27,047 nt of DNA, from contig JNEM01009043.1 of NCBI GenBank assembly GCA_000697335.1, forward strand, positions 1 to 27,047. The letters run 5' to 3'. The notes beneath the pieces were generated by a model. It had not been told where the DNA came from. It did no database searches and saw only the letters and a program-made list of their open reading frames with translations. Positions 1-11,610 of this stretch are shown piece by piece. The stretch is from Conidiobolus incongruus B7586 (lineage: Eukaryota > Entomophthoromycota > Entomophthoromycetes > Entomophthorales > Conidiobolaceae). Each line of letters begins with the position of its first letter. Positions within the stretch are counted from its first letter, which is position 1. The position numbers and the translations under genes were made by a program.

Positions 1-415
1 ATATTTTTATTAATTAAATTAAGTTTAAACTTAAATATATATAATATATTTATATAATTAATATTAAATTACTTTAATAGTTCTTTAATTAAAGTAAAGA
101 AATATTTCTTAATATATTATTTTATTTTATTAATAAATAAAAAAATATTAATAAAAATTAATCTTTTAAATTTTAATAAATTTTAAATAAAGTTATTTTT
201 AGCTTTAAAACCACAAATCTAATAATATATAGTAGTTTTAAATAAAATACCATCTTTATAAACTATTTACAAGTTTTAAATAATTTTAAAGGGTTTATGT
301 TTAAGTTTTAAAGATATAAAAATAAAAACTTTTTGATAATTACTATCTAAATTAAATATAATTAAATTTAAATATAAATTTTAAAATTAAAATATTTTGA
401 TAAAAAAAATAATAA

Positions 416-422
<7 letters not shown>

Positions 423-447
<25 letters not shown>

Positions 448-491
448 GTTTGAAAATATTTATTTTCCTATATATATTATATATATATATA
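423..491. repeat. AT dinucleotide microsatellites
   Basis: A run of about twelve AT units (423-447) is followed after a short gap by an interrupted TA run (469-491). Both are simple repeats and likely length-variable. They sit immediately left of the hairpin pair at 492-557. Confidence 0.85.
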
Positions 492-557
492 ATCTTTCAA
501 AATGTATAATATGTTTGAAAGATCAGAAATTAAAAAATTTGCCATTTTTTAATTTCT
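492..557. repeat. Two adjacent perfect hairpins
   Basis: The first inverted repeat pairs ATCTTTCAAA (492-501) with TTTGAAAGAT (514-523) across a 12-nt loop. The second starts one base later. It pairs 14 bp (525-538) with 14 bp (544-557) across the 5-nt loop TTGCC, with no mismatch. Both are visible directly in the sequence. They could form a cruciform or a structured transcript, or be the remnant of a small foldback element. No function can be assigned. Confidence 0.6.
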
Positions 558-1967
558 ATACTAATATTATAATGGAATTACTACACCTAAATTTTAATTT
601 ATTGATTACTTTGAAATTTTTATTTAAAACTAAAAGTTAATGTTGTACAATAGGTTTCAAATAAAAATTTATCAAATTAATTTCAATGATTTTTCATTTG
701 CCATTTCACCATCAATCATAGTACTAACTTTCTTTACTTAAAATGATATTATACATTGAATAGCAACTCTATTACTATGATTATGATATATATATGATTC
801 ATTTAGATTATTCTGCTTTGGATTTTATATTAAGATTTAGATATACTTGCATTACACTTTCAAGTCATTAGTTTAAATGTTAATTAAAAGTTTGATATTA
901 GTCATCCCAAAAATTTTGGTTTTGTCCAATGATATTTTGTAGCAAAGTTGATATATTGAAAATATTATTTGAATACAAAACAAATCACACTTAAATTCAT
1001 ATATAATTAATATACCATTGTGTCTCTACAGTTATCACAATCAAGCGTAAATTTTTCAAGTTTTAGCTTTGAATAAAGATACAATTCTGTGTTAATATGA
1101 TAGAAACAATAAATAATGGATAATTAATATGATTTGTTTGGAAATTGAAGGTAGTTTGATTAAAACGAATTGATTCAATGGCTGTGAAAAAATTATCTAA
1201 ACTTCTATTAAATACATTCCTTATAAATCGGTACTAAAGAAAATAAATTACAGTTTTTTGAATGATTCATTTTTGATTTATTTAAACACATATTTGATCT
1301 ATTACTGAATCGTGGATAGATAAAAAGTTTCAAATGTAAGTTAACCAATGTGAAATCAAAACGATAACTTGAATATCAGAAATTAGTCATTATAATGCCA
1401 GGGAATTTAATGTTTACCTTGTATGAAGGACAATCTAGTTCTAAAATTGTCGTTAATAAATAGTATGAACTGATCCAATTTAATTGAATATTATTATTAA
1501 AAACATGGATGATATTAAAGTAAATGACTTTCCACAATCGAAACAAAAGAATCAGAAATAATAATTTGAAAAAATAAAATCGAGGCTTACAGATCAATGA
1601 AAGAAAATAAACCTGATGAAGCCAGAAGAACAGAGCCAACTGGAAAAAATTAGTATCATAAACCGAAATTCAGATATGTGATCTATGTGGGGAATTCTGA
1701 AAATATAAGCCAAACAAAGTAAATAAAGATATATCAACATTGCTGAAGAAACAAACCGAAATTGAATAAGAGATCAGGTCGGTGAAAAGTTGAATTCATA
1801 GATCAGAAGGTGTTTGTTAGTATAAATGATCTAATTAAGTGAATATACTTATCTAAGTATTTATTCAAGGAACAGCTGCTCTTTCCTCGTCAAAGTGCTT
1901 GATTGAAGTTGCCTAAAACTAAACAAAATGCCAAGAAAAGATACTATACACAAAGATGCTGGGCAAC

Positions 1968-2411
1968 TTAGTGAGACTTGAAGTAGTCTAAGATAATGTT
2001 CATGGCTTCAGATTCTTCACCAAAGTCACGGACAACAACACAGGAAGCACCAACAACCTTACGGGGGTTACCGTCACGATCGATCTTGCAAAGACCAGCC
2101 CATTCACCCAACTTCTTGGCATCAGAGACCTTGATCAAAGAGATTTGGTGTTCGTTACAGAGAGCTTCAACCAACTTGACGTAGTCCTTTTCGGTACAAG
2201 ATTCGACCAAGACACAGAGGTGAGCTTGACGACGGTCCAAAGCCTTGACACACTCACGGAGACCACGAACTAAACCGTCGTGAACCATAGAGCGCTTCAA
2301 AACTTGTTGTAAAGCTTCTTCGACAGACATTTTTCCGCGGGGGGCGGCGTCGGCAGCAACTTCGACTTCAGCGACTTCTTGGGGGATCACTTCATTTCCC
2401 TCTGAGCTCAT
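1968..2411 (-). CDS. RPS12: 40S ribosomal protein eS12
   Basis: Small-subunit ribosomal protein S12 (eS12 family, L7Ae/L30e-like fold), cytosolic, part of the 40S head/beak. The intronless frame encodes 147 residues, slightly longer than the roughly 132-145 usual for the family because of an acidic N-terminal leader rich in E, V and A (about residues 1-27). The core from [12 protein letters not shown] is clear, with the family stretches [28 protein letters not shown] and [20 protein letters not shown], and the C-terminal end DYFKSH. The start at 2411 is the first ATG of the open frame. A purine-rich + strand, read as a pyrimidine-rich leader on the gene strand, lies just upstream. Base composition is much richer in G and C than its surroundings, with C- or G-ending codons favoured (GAC, TTC, AAG, GCC), as expected for a highly expressed gene. 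It is divergent from eRF3. Confidence 0.97.
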   Translation of the reverse strand: MSSEGNEVIPQEVAEVEVAADAAPRGKMSVEEALQQVLKRSMVHDGLVRGLRECVKALDRRQAHLCVLVESCTEKDYVKLVEALCNEHQISLIKVSDAKKLGEWAGLCKIDRDGNPRKVVGASCVVVRDFGEESEAMNIILDYFKSH

Positions 2412-2430
2412 GTTGATATAAGTTTATTAA

Positions 2431-2453
2431 AAGAAGAAAAGGATAAAGAAAAG
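2431..2453 (-). promoter_or_regulatory. Pyrimidine-rich leader of RPS12
   Basis: On the gene strand this is an almost pure C/T run ending about 20 bases before the ATG. Pyrimidine tracts near the transcription start are common in fungal highly expressed and ribosomal protein genes. Whether it marks the start site or only the 5'UTR cannot be decided here. Confidence 0.4.
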
Positions 2454-2464
2454 CTTTGGAGTTC

Positions 2465-2555
2465 CTCAATGAATGTGAGAAAGAGGCCGAGTTAGTATCA
2501 ATTTTTGATATCACAATAATCAATTTGAATTTTTATTCCAATTGTGGGATTTTAC
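2465..2555 (-). other. Candidate 5'UTR intron of RPS12
   Basis: On the gene strand a donor AAG/GTAAAA at 2555 is followed by a canonical branch motif TACTAAC (2491-2497), then a C/T-rich tract. The first AG after the branch is at 2466-2465, giving a 91-nt intron about 50 bases before the start codon. All three signals are in the right order and spacing. It is longer than the coding introns of the window (47-75 nt), and no reading frame tests it, so it remains a prediction. Confidence 0.4.
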
Positions 2556-4281
2556 CTTGATTAAATTCAACTCAAAGATCACATATAAAACATTTGAAAA
2601 CACTTATGGCAAATTATATTGGGAAATAAATAATGACTATATTGTAAGTATAAGGGATACTATATTTCAATGCTTTATTCTAGATTTGACAGTTTATGAG
2701 AACATTTAAGCGATTCTTCAACTGAAAACTAATTAATATAATTTTTGACGATAAAGTTAATAAATCCTTAATAATATTCAATATCATATAATAGTTAAAC
2801 TATTTTGATGAAATAAATTTAAATCAATAATGTTTACATCATATAAATGTTATGATGATAGATCATCCATATAAAGTTATTGGTATATATTATATTATCA
2901 TATATTGAAATTTATCACTTGTTTTTATATTATTATAATTTTGTATATAGTTCTATATGAATATGCCTAGAAGCATATTTTTTAATGTAATTGAAATTAG
3001 AGTTTAAAATCATAAATCTTGATAAAAGCTATATAATTTATGCACTTGATATTTGCAAAACGAATACAATTTGAATAAGAATCAATCATTTTTATTATAA
3101 ATATTTTGATAATTCAATGTACAAATGGATAAATTCCAAATGATTAACAATTTAATATATATGGTTACAAATTGATAATTATTATCATATAATTTTTAAA
3201 TAATACCTTCCCCCCTTTTATATCAATATTACATAAAACTAGATATTAATAATTCGTAATTTATACACTAAAATTAGTTAACAAATAACGAAGTTTTAAT
3301 AATTATTTGTTTTGAATATCATATATTCCATTCTTGATTCTGAAACCTCTTTATTATAACATTGGGAAATAACAATTTTTAAAATAATTTATATTTAAAT
3401 TAAAAATAACTTGAGAATAAATATTCTAAAGTTTTGAGTTATTCATTATCAGATTAATATATAATTCTGTAAAATATACCAAATTGTATAGAACTGAATA
3501 TATTTAATAATAGCATATTGCACTCATTGGAATTGGTGTTTTTATATCAAAAAATTGAAAATATTTACTAAATTTTCTAATAAAATAATATTTGATGATT
3601 TCATGAAACGTATAAAAAATATCATTGACAAAATATAATAACTTTCAACTTCCTTTTATTACATGAATTGTAACTTGATTAAAATATATTAAAATATAAT
3701 TAAATAATAAATTATTTATAAAAATCCATATCAATGATTGTTATTTTTATATTATTCAAAAATCAATATATATATAATCAACTAAAGTATAAATTTGTTT
3801 TTATCAACTTTTAAAATAAATTCGTGTAATATGAATTAAATTTATAGAATGTTTATCTATTTATTCCTAGTAAGGAAATATATTGTTATCTAACCTATTC
3901 AGAAATACAATAATCCCACAATTGTTGAAATATTGGATATTAAATCAATATTCTATAAAAAAATTTAGATATAGACGCTTTGCAAAAAGAGCAAAGTAGT
4001 CTAAGATTTACATCACAATTAGTTTTCTGGGTTAGTAATTATGAAATTAATATCACTAATTAATGTTTATAATTAAATAATAGTTAATATCAATATTTAC
4101 TTATTTTTGAGTATCGAATTATTTATTCAATGTTTAATTAATCAATATTCATACATATTTATGTTATTTATATAATATCTAACCAACTTTCTCTATTAAT
4201 AGACTCAGTAGATATACTCTTGATATCAAAAATCTTCATAAATTGTTAATATATTAATTATTATAAATATACTGATTCATA
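2556..4281. other. AT-rich spacer between divergent RPS12 and eRF3
   Basis: About 1.7 kb with no credible reading frame. It must contain the promoters of both neighbouring genes at its ends. I see AT-rich filler with scattered short TA runs, and no RNA gene or mobile element. Confidence 0.6.
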
Positions 4282-6552
4282 ATGGCTGCTCCTAATCCCA
4301 ACGATTCCGCTGAACAAATTGCCGAAAAATTGAAGAAATTAAATGTCAATGCCCCTGCTTTTGTTCCTAATGCCAATGCCAAACCTTTCGTCCCAAGCTG
4401 GATGGCTAAAAAGAACGATTCAGCTCCTTCCGGCCCTGGTCCAGCTAAAGTTTGTAAGTTTTTATCTTAATATTTATTTAATTATTTTCTCAACATTCTT
4501 AGTGTCATTAGGAGGCTCATCTAATTCTGGTCCAGCCAAAGTTTGTAAGTATTAAATTCAATTATTCATCAATAAATTTCTAAATGATTTAGTATCGATA
4601 GGCGGTTCCTCTGCTCCAGCTGCGGCTCCAGCTAAAGTTTGTAAGTTTTTCTCCTTCTTATTATGTATATATTCTCTAAATATTTTTAGTATCATTAGGA
4701 AATTCTTCTGCTCCTGCTCCTGCTCCAGCTGCTGCTCCTGCTCCTGAAGTTAAGCCTCAACCTCCTGCTACCAAAAAAGAAACTGCTCCCGCTCCCGCTG
4801 CTGTAGTTCCTCCTCCCGAAGTCATTCCTGAAGAAGACAATGAATTTGTAAAAGAGTTCCTCAATGATAACTACAAAGAACACTTAAATGTCATTTTCAT
4901 GGGTCACGTTGGTAGGTTGAATAGTTTTATAGATTGAATTTGAGCAGAATTTTTAATAATTGATTTTCTAAATAATAGATGCTGGTAAATCTACCATGGG
5001 AGGAAATTTATTGTAACTTAACCTAACTACAATGGATTCAACTTGACATTTACCTGCTTTTCTAGATACTTGACTGGTATGGTTGATAAGCGTACTATGG
5101 AGAAATACGAGAAAGAAGCCAAAGAAGCTGGTCGTGAGTCATGGTATTTATCATGGGCTCTTGATTTGGATAAAGAAGAAAGAGCTAAGGGTAAAACCGT
5201 TGAGTGTGGTAGGGCTTATTTCGAAACTGCTACTCGTCGTTATACCATCTTGGATGCTCCTGGTCACAAGAACTATGTCCCCAGTATGATTGGTGGTGCC
5301 TCTCAAGCTGATATCGGTGTATTGGTTATTTCTGCTCGTAAAGGTGAATTTGAAACTGGTTTTGAAAGAGGTGGCCAAACCAGAGAACACGCTATTTTAG
5401 CCAAGACCAATGGTGTCAACAAATTGGTTGTTGTCATCAATAAGATGGATGACCCCACTGTCGAATGGAGCAAGGAAAGGTACTTAATTTAAATATATCT
5501 TCATATGATTCCTTGATTGACTTTATTAAGATATGATGAAATTTTGGGCAAACTTACTCCTTTCCTCAAGGGAGTTGGCTACAATACCAAGACTGGTAAC
5601 GAACTCCATTTAATGGTTTTGTATCTTACTAATGGATGAATATATTGTAGATGTTGAATACATTCCTGTCTCTGGTTTCACCGGTGCTAATCTTAAAGAT
5701 CGTGTTGACACAGCTGTCTGCCCATGGTTCAGGTACATTTGATCAACTAATTATTTTTCTAAAGCCTCATTTTTCTTAGTGGCCCCTCCTTGTTGGAATT
5801 CTTGGACAATACTAAGACTTTAGATCGTAAGACCAATGCTCCCTTCATGATGCCCATCACTACCAAGATGAAGGTAATTGTAATTATCCTGTATTAAACT
5901 ATTTTCTAATTTCTAATATTATAGGAATTGGGTACTGTTGTTGTTGGTAAAATTGAATCTGGCGCCGTCAAGAAGGGTCAAACTTTGTTAGTTATGCCTA
6001 ATGCTGTCAAGGTTGAAGTGTCAGCTATCTGGTCTGAAGAGGAAGAAGTTGAAATTGCTGTTTGCGGTGATAACATCAGAATGAGAATTAAAGGTATTGA
6101 AGAAGAAGATGTCATGCCTGGTTTCGTCGTCTGCAGTCGTTCCAAGCCTATCAAGACTAGTACACGATTTGAAGCTCAAATTGCTATTTACGAGCACAAG
6201 AATATTATTTGCTCTGGTTACCAGGCCGTTTTACACTTACATACTGCTATTGAAGAAGTTTCCATCGTTTCTCTTCTTCATTTGATTGACAAAAAGACTG
6301 GGCGTAAGTCCAAGAGACCTCCTCCATTCGTTAAACAAGGTCAAAAGGTTATTGCCCTTTTCGAAACTACAGGAGTTATTTGTATGGAAGCTTATGACGA
6401 CTACCCTCAATTAGGAAGATTCACTCTTCGTGATGAAGGTAATATACATATTTATTACAATCAATTTTGTATATTAACGCTTAAATTTAGGTAAAACTAT
6501 TGCCATTGGTAAGATTACCAAGGTAATTGAATCTGCCAATGCTGCTATCTAA
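4282..6552 (+). CDS. SUP35: eRF3 translation termination GTPase (Sup35/GSPT family)
   Basis: Cytosolic GTPase that partners eRF1 to release finished peptides at stop codons. Eleven exons: 4282-4453, 4503-4544, 4593-4640, 4690-4911, 4979-5012, 5066-5479, 5531-5595, 5651-5732, 5780-5873, 5925-6438 and 6491-6552. They join in frame to 582 residues; introns are 47-67 nt, GT-AG. Residues about 20-43 carry two overlapping PAM2 motifs (LNVNAPAFVP, then NAKPFVPSW) for poly(A)-binding protein. Next come three PAKVLSxG repeats and an Ala/Pro-rich linker. There is no Q/N-rich prion-like domain as in budding yeast Sup35. The GTPase part has G1 GHVDAGKS (about 159-166), G3 DAPGH (236-240) and G4 NKMD (298-301). 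The C-terminal eRF1-binding half retains RFEAQIAI, HIHTAIEE-like and YPQLGRFTLRDEG stretches. Confidence in the family is very high; exons 2-4 rest on splice consensus plus frame. Confidence 0.96.
4441..4724 (+). repeat. Tandem exon-plus-intron repeats in eRF3 N-terminus
   Basis: Three consecutive units of about 91, 96 and 97 bp begin at 4441, 4532 and 4628. Each starts CCAGCYAAAGTTT followed at once by the donor GTAAGT, runs through a 48-49 nt intron, and continues TxTCxxTAGGxxxxTC in the next exon. Introns 1-3 therefore sit at the same place in successive copies and in the same phase. The middle exons are 42 and 48 nt, both multiples of three. The peptide product is a threefold PAKVLSLGG-like repeat. 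The intron interiors have diverged, while the exon edges and donors are conserved. Confidence 0.85.
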
Positions 6553-8903
6553 AATCCTTAAACTCGTTTAATATATAAAGTTGACCAGTTCATATGATAC
6601 TTTATATCGATATTAATACTAATAGTTTCCAATATCCTATATGTTTATCAATTTATTATTAGTTATATTATATTAGTCCTTAAAAAACTTTTTTAATTCC
6701 CAGAAAATAACACTATTAGCAACTTTATTAATCTAACTATTTAATTGAGCTTAGCAGTTTGATATCTTCCATTTAAGTAATCTCGAATTTAAATTTGCCA
6801 CAAGTTCAATCGGGTTTTAAAGTTTCAACGCCACTATTTTCATTCTAGTTGTAATGAAAATATACGCTTCAATTTTTATTTTTCATTCACTATTTTCAGC
6901 TTCAAATTGTTTGCAAAAATTCTATCTGAATTCTGAATCTAAATTCATATCAGTTTACATACTATTTGAATATAGTAAATACAAGTCAAACCAATAGATT
7001 TAAATTTTGCAAAATGATATATCATATATGATTTCAAAATTAATATATTTTATATAAGTATTAGTAATAATTTATGACTGATTTTTCTATTACTAGTAAA
7101 ATAAGAGTATTATTATAACTATAGTAAAACTATTCACAATCAAATTTTTTGTTTTGATTTAGGGTTGATTACATAATCTCAGCTGATTAACACATTTTTT
7201 TATTTTGAATTGTTGTTTTCAGCATTCATCCTGCAAGTTATCATTTGGTCATATGTGATTTATAATAATCTTACGAAATAATTGATTTTGTTCCAATCTA
7301 CAGTAGTATAGAATAATTGATACTAAAAAATGTCAGTAGTCCTAATATATTTAGTAATTTTCTAGTAAAGTAAATACATATTGAAATATATGATTTAATA
7401 ATTGAATGAATTCGTTAAAATTAATTATTAATATAAATCTATAATAATTTATATTCTACTTATTACCTGGTTAAATTTTAGTGTTTAAAGTTTATTTCTT
7501 TCACTCATTTCTAACTAATGGTGGAAATTCAATTATTTATTTTCACATAATCTAATTATAATAAATTGTGATTAGGATTAAATATTATATCAATTACCAA
7601 AATATAGAGTGAATATATCCAATATAAATTCATTAAAACTGCATTTCCAAAATTGTTAGTATAAATAATAATAATAAACGTTTGTTATTTACCCTAAGTG
7701 TACAATATTATATTTTTATGAATGTGATAGTAATTAATAATTTGTGGTTTTAGTCAATTAACAATACAACTGTTAAACTGATTAAAACAGATAATCTTTA
7801 ATATTGTGAATACTTATATAATTATTGTAGTTACAATTTATTAGAGATTTCATAAGTTAGAATCATAAACAAAAATAAAATTATATAAAATTGGTTGAAG
7901 ATATTATTGGTTTTCTCAATATTCTAGGAATGAATGAAAATTTAATATGAAAACACTAATCACGAAAATTTTTGAAGATTAAACAATATTGCAATATTGT
8001 TAATTACTATGAAATAATATAGCTTGATATGTTACAGTCAGATCTTTAAGTTTCATATATGATTTTATTTATTATACTATTGAATAATTAAGAACAATGG
8101 AATCGGATAACTGTAAATCGAATTTATAAGTTAAATATACTGTGTTCATTAGTATTAAAATGGTATTTATGTTAATAAATGAGTGTATTAGTCGATTGAT
8201 TTAAAGATAATATCCTAATATTTTTAATCCGCTGATCAGTTTAGAAAGATACACAATAAAAGCTTAGATTTTTCTGATGATTGTCCATAATTCAAGAAAG
8301 TATAAAAATAATGAAAATAACTAGTAGCTACACATCGCTTATTTATGGTTTATTCCAAATAATTCACACCAGAAGGTAAATGCATAGAGATAGATTAATC
8401 AAAATATACGACTTTCTAAAATGGTATATAATATTATATATTACATTTAATAACAAATATTAGCTAATCTTGAAAAATTGTAGCATTACAGTGCGACCAC
8501 ATAAAATGAATCAAAAACAATGACGATTAAACTTTTCATCCATGTAATATGATTCTTTAAATCAAGTAATAAATTCAACTAATTTAAGTTATTAACATCA
8601 TTCTATTACATAAAATAGAAAGCTTGGACAAAAATTTTACTTTTTAGGGGAAGTGGAACTGTAATATGTAATAGGTTAATAGTTATAGAATCTGTTCGCG
8701 AATATACAAATCTGATCTAATCTTATCAATAAAAGATCCCATAATTATCATTTTATAAAATCACATATAAAATTAAACAATCATTGGTACTTGAAATTAA
8801 ATCAAAGAAACAGAGGTAAAATATCATTTAAACACAGTCTATAATTTACAAACCATATTAATATTAATTACTAAATTATTTAGTGATAAATTTCAAATTA
8901 AAT
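6553..8903. other. AT-rich spacer between eRF3 and NDUFA2
   Basis: About 2.35 kb with frequent stops in all six frames. The first tens of bases are presumably the eRF3 3'UTR, and the last hundred or so the NDUFA2 promoter and leader. I recognise no gene, RNA or mobile element. Confidence 0.6.
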
Positions 8904-9289
8904 ATGTCTGGATTAGCTAAAATTTCCCGTCCTTTAAAAGAACTTCGTATCCATTTTTGTCAAGTTTCCAAAGGTTCTCAAGGTTTAAGGTATTCTTGAT
9001 AAATTTATTTATATGTTTTATTGCAACTAACCAAATATTATTTAGAAACTTTGTTATCAATAACTATAAGCAAATCAAACAGGCCAATCCCAATTTACCC
9101 ATTTTAGTTAGGGAAGCTGAAGGCGTTGAAGCCAGAGTTTTTGCTCGTTATGGTATATTTGTTTAATTTTTATATCATAAATTAGATTATTAACTGCGAT
9201 ATTAATTAGACAAAGGACAAGAAACTAAATTAATTTTAGAAAATGTTCCTGAAGACCAAGTCCCCTCTAAAATTAACTCTTTACTTTAA
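8904..9289 (+). CDS. NDUFA2: NADH:ubiquinone oxidoreductase subunit NDUFA2/B8
   Basis: Accessory subunit of mitochondrial complex I with the thioredoxin-like L51/S25/CI-B8 fold, located in the matrix arm. Three exons (8904-8989, 9046-9152, 9210-9289) join in frame to 90 residues, close to the 85-100 usual for the family; introns are 56 and 57 nt. The match runs the whole length: LKELRIHFCQVSKGSQGLR, then NFVINNYKQIKQANPNLPIL, VREAEGVEARVFARYDKGQE, and a final ENVPEDQVPSKINSLL. The first family cysteine (in HFCQ) is present. The position of the second one in the mammalian protein (IREC) is Ala here. No separate mitochondrial presequence is seen, as is usual for this subunit. The start at 8904 gives MSGLAKISRPL directly before the domain. 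It lies about 1.1 kb upstream of another nuclear mitochondrial gene on the same strand. Confidence 0.93.
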
Positions 9290-10367
9290 ATTCAATTAAA
9301 ATTTTAACAATTTAATTAAAATAATTTCTATAAATGACTTACCTATTATATTTATGATTATTTATACTTCTCGAAATATTAATACACTCAATAGATTTAG
9401 ATACAATTTCTTTTTAATTATTTAATTTCTTGTTTATATAATAAATCGTAATATTTTGAAACGAAAATATTTAGATTTGATTCAATATATATCTTATCAT
9501 TTTACTATTAAATCGACTAATTTATCATATGTCTATAATAATGTAACATTGGTCATTTCTGAACTGAATTTTATTGAGAATAATATCTTTTACCTCATTA
9601 GAATTTTTACAATATCCAATATAGTTAATAAAATAAGAACAGACTATTTATATAAATTAACGTTTTCTCATATATTGAAAAATCTATTTTATAATTAAGA
9701 AATATATATCAAAATTTACTTTATATCTTGAGGATATCAAAAATTTATCCACGAAATTTTTATGACAAAACTAATGTAAAATGAAATTAATTCGTGGAAC
9801 TGAAAGTATTATTAAATAGTGTATATTACACCATTATATTAAATACAATGACAGCTTACAACTAAAATAGAGCTTTACCTTTAATGATTGTAATAATGAT
9901 AAGTTTAATATAATTCTATAAATAAAGGGATATTAATTATTTAAAAAACATTGAAATTAATTGATGCTGCAGACATTATAAAGTTATCTTCATTGTTAAT
10001 TCAAATCAACATAATATATATTAAAAAGCTCATTATTTATGTAGCAATTTATATGAAATATAATATTACATACATTTTTATTAATAGATTGGTATTCTCT
10101 ATTATTTCAATTTTAAAACTATTAAATACGGAAAATGGTTTGTCCCTTAATTGAAATCCATCCATTGATTAAATTTAAAAATCCTTAGTCATAATTTGTT
10201 ACAAACTATTAATATTACATTCTTAATCAACTATCACTCTTTTAAATAATAGAAAAAATATATCAACTATAATATTTTAATATAATTTAACTTTATTGAT
10301 TAAATATTATTGATAATTAAGTTATATTCGTGATAATTATTAACTAGTTCTATACATACATCATATT
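9290..10367. other. AT-rich spacer between NDUFA2 and the carrier gene
   Basis: About 1.1 kb. Two open stretches on the + strand (9456-9698 and 9951-10154) lack an ATG start and encode only I/Y/N/L/K-rich sequence of the kind AT-rich DNA gives by chance. Nothing else is recognised. Confidence 0.6.
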
Positions 10368-11610
10368 ATGAAAACTTCGTCAAATTCAGATGACCCGCCG
10401 CTTTTAAATGTATGCTTTATACTTTATCATATCTTATAATACACTAAATTTCTTTATTAGATTATTTTAGCTGGTGGTATTGGTGGGGGCACTGCAGATT
10501 TCACAATGCATGGGTAAATATTAATAATTTTACTTGATCTATCTCCATTAATATTGTTAAATTAGAATAGATACCGTTAAAACTAGACTTCAAGGCCAAC
10601 CTTATCCTCCAAAATATGCAAATTTAACTCACACTTTCAAAACTATGTTAAGAGAAGAAGGTGTCTTTCGAGGTTTATACGGAGGTGTTGTGCCTGCTAT
10701 GATCGGTTCAGGTAAGTTGTTCGAAATTTTCATCATAATATATTATTTGCATTTTACTAATATTCTTGCATTACAGTGTGTTGTACCTCTATTTATTTTG
10801 GAACTTATGAAACTCTAAAAAAGCAATTTCAAAAAACCCAATTACCTGAAAGTGCTCAGCATTTGACAGCAGGTGCACTTGCAGAATTGGTTATTTCTGT
10901 GATCTATGTCCCCACTGAAGTAGTTAAAACTAGAATGCAACTTCAGGGAAGATATAATAACCCTCACTTCGTGAGTGGTTATAATTATAAGAGTACTGCT
11001 GAGGCTTTTACGACAATTATTCAAAATGATGGTATACGTGCTCTATTCAGAGGGTATCGAGCTACTTTATTAAGAGATGTACCTTGTACAGCGATTCAAT
11101 TTGCACTTTACGGTAAGATAAAACGGGTATTTTAACATCAATTAAACTGATTAAATCTATTTAGAGTTTTTCAAATCGACCTATCTATCAAAGTATAGTG
11201 AGGATAAAGTAACAATGGGCTTTTTCCCTGAAATGGCAATTGGTGCACTTGCTGGATCCATTGCAGGTGGAATAACAACGCCTTTAGACGTGGTAAAGAC
11301 TATCCTTCAAACGCAGCATCATCCACCCAAGCGCTCAAGAAGCTCTGCACCGAATCCCCCTCCAAAACCTGCCACTTTGACTGAATCTCTCACTTCCATG
11401 CCCAATACACCCCAAACTAAGACTATATCCAAGCTTCCCTCTTCAAAATCCACCATCATCGGAGCTTTACAAAATAGCTACAAAAAGTTTGGTGTTTCAG
11501 GTTTATTCAGTGGTTTAGCACCTCGACTTGTTTGGACTGGATGTCAATCTGCCATTATGTTCTTAGTCTATGAGGAAGCTTTGCCACTTATTAATCACTA
11601 TTTAAATTAA
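10368..11610 (+). CDS. MME1: Mitochondrial carrier, Mme1-like (Mg2+ exporter family)
   Basis: Inner-membrane solute carrier of the SLC25/MCF family. Five exons (10368-10409, 10461-10513, 10566-10711, 10777-11112, 11165-11610) join in frame to 340 residues; introns are 51-65 nt. Three carrier repeats are visible: AGGIGGGTADFTMHGIDTVKTRLQGQP; a second with YVPTEVVKTRMQLQGRYNNP; and a third with TTPLDVVKTILQTQ. The first signature has His-Gly-Ile-Asp in place of the usual Pro-x-Asp. From memory, yeast Mme1 (YMR166C) has the same kind of replacement (MHSLDTVKTRQQG), and its GRFNNPFFQSGYNY segment corresponds to GRYNNPHFVSGYNY here. A Pro/Ser-rich insert (about 250-290) lies in repeat 3, as in Mme1. 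The known role of Mme1 is mitochondrial magnesium export; that substrate is inferred here from family membership. Confidence 0.88.

Larger units (their letters stand above)
1..1967. other. AT-rich gene-free stretch, left edge to RPS12
   Basis: No reading frame here looks like a real gene. The first 600 bases are extremely AT-rich, with simple AT runs and several perfect short inverted repeats (69-97, 97-110, 492-523, 525-557). From about 660 to 1960 the sequence is slightly less AT-biased but stops are frequent in all frames. The part just below 1968 is presumably the RPS12 3'UTR. I see no tRNA or rRNA. Confidence 0.6.

Noticed and set aside
1376-1639. 87-codon minus-strand frame rich in Phe and Leu
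   Set aside because: Hydrophobic composition comes from A-rich + strand sequence. No family resemblance and no supporting splice or start signals.
9456-9698. 80-codon open frame on the + strand between NDUFA2 and the carrier gene
   Set aside because: It starts at TTG, not ATG. The composition (I, Y, N, L, K) is what AT-rich DNA gives by chance, no motif is seen, and an open run of this length is expected about once or twice in this much AT-rich sequence.
9951-10154. 67-codon open frame on the + strand
   Set aside because: No ATG at its start, low-complexity Ile/Leu/Tyr content and no recognisable domain. The apparent membrane segments are a side effect of T-rich codons.
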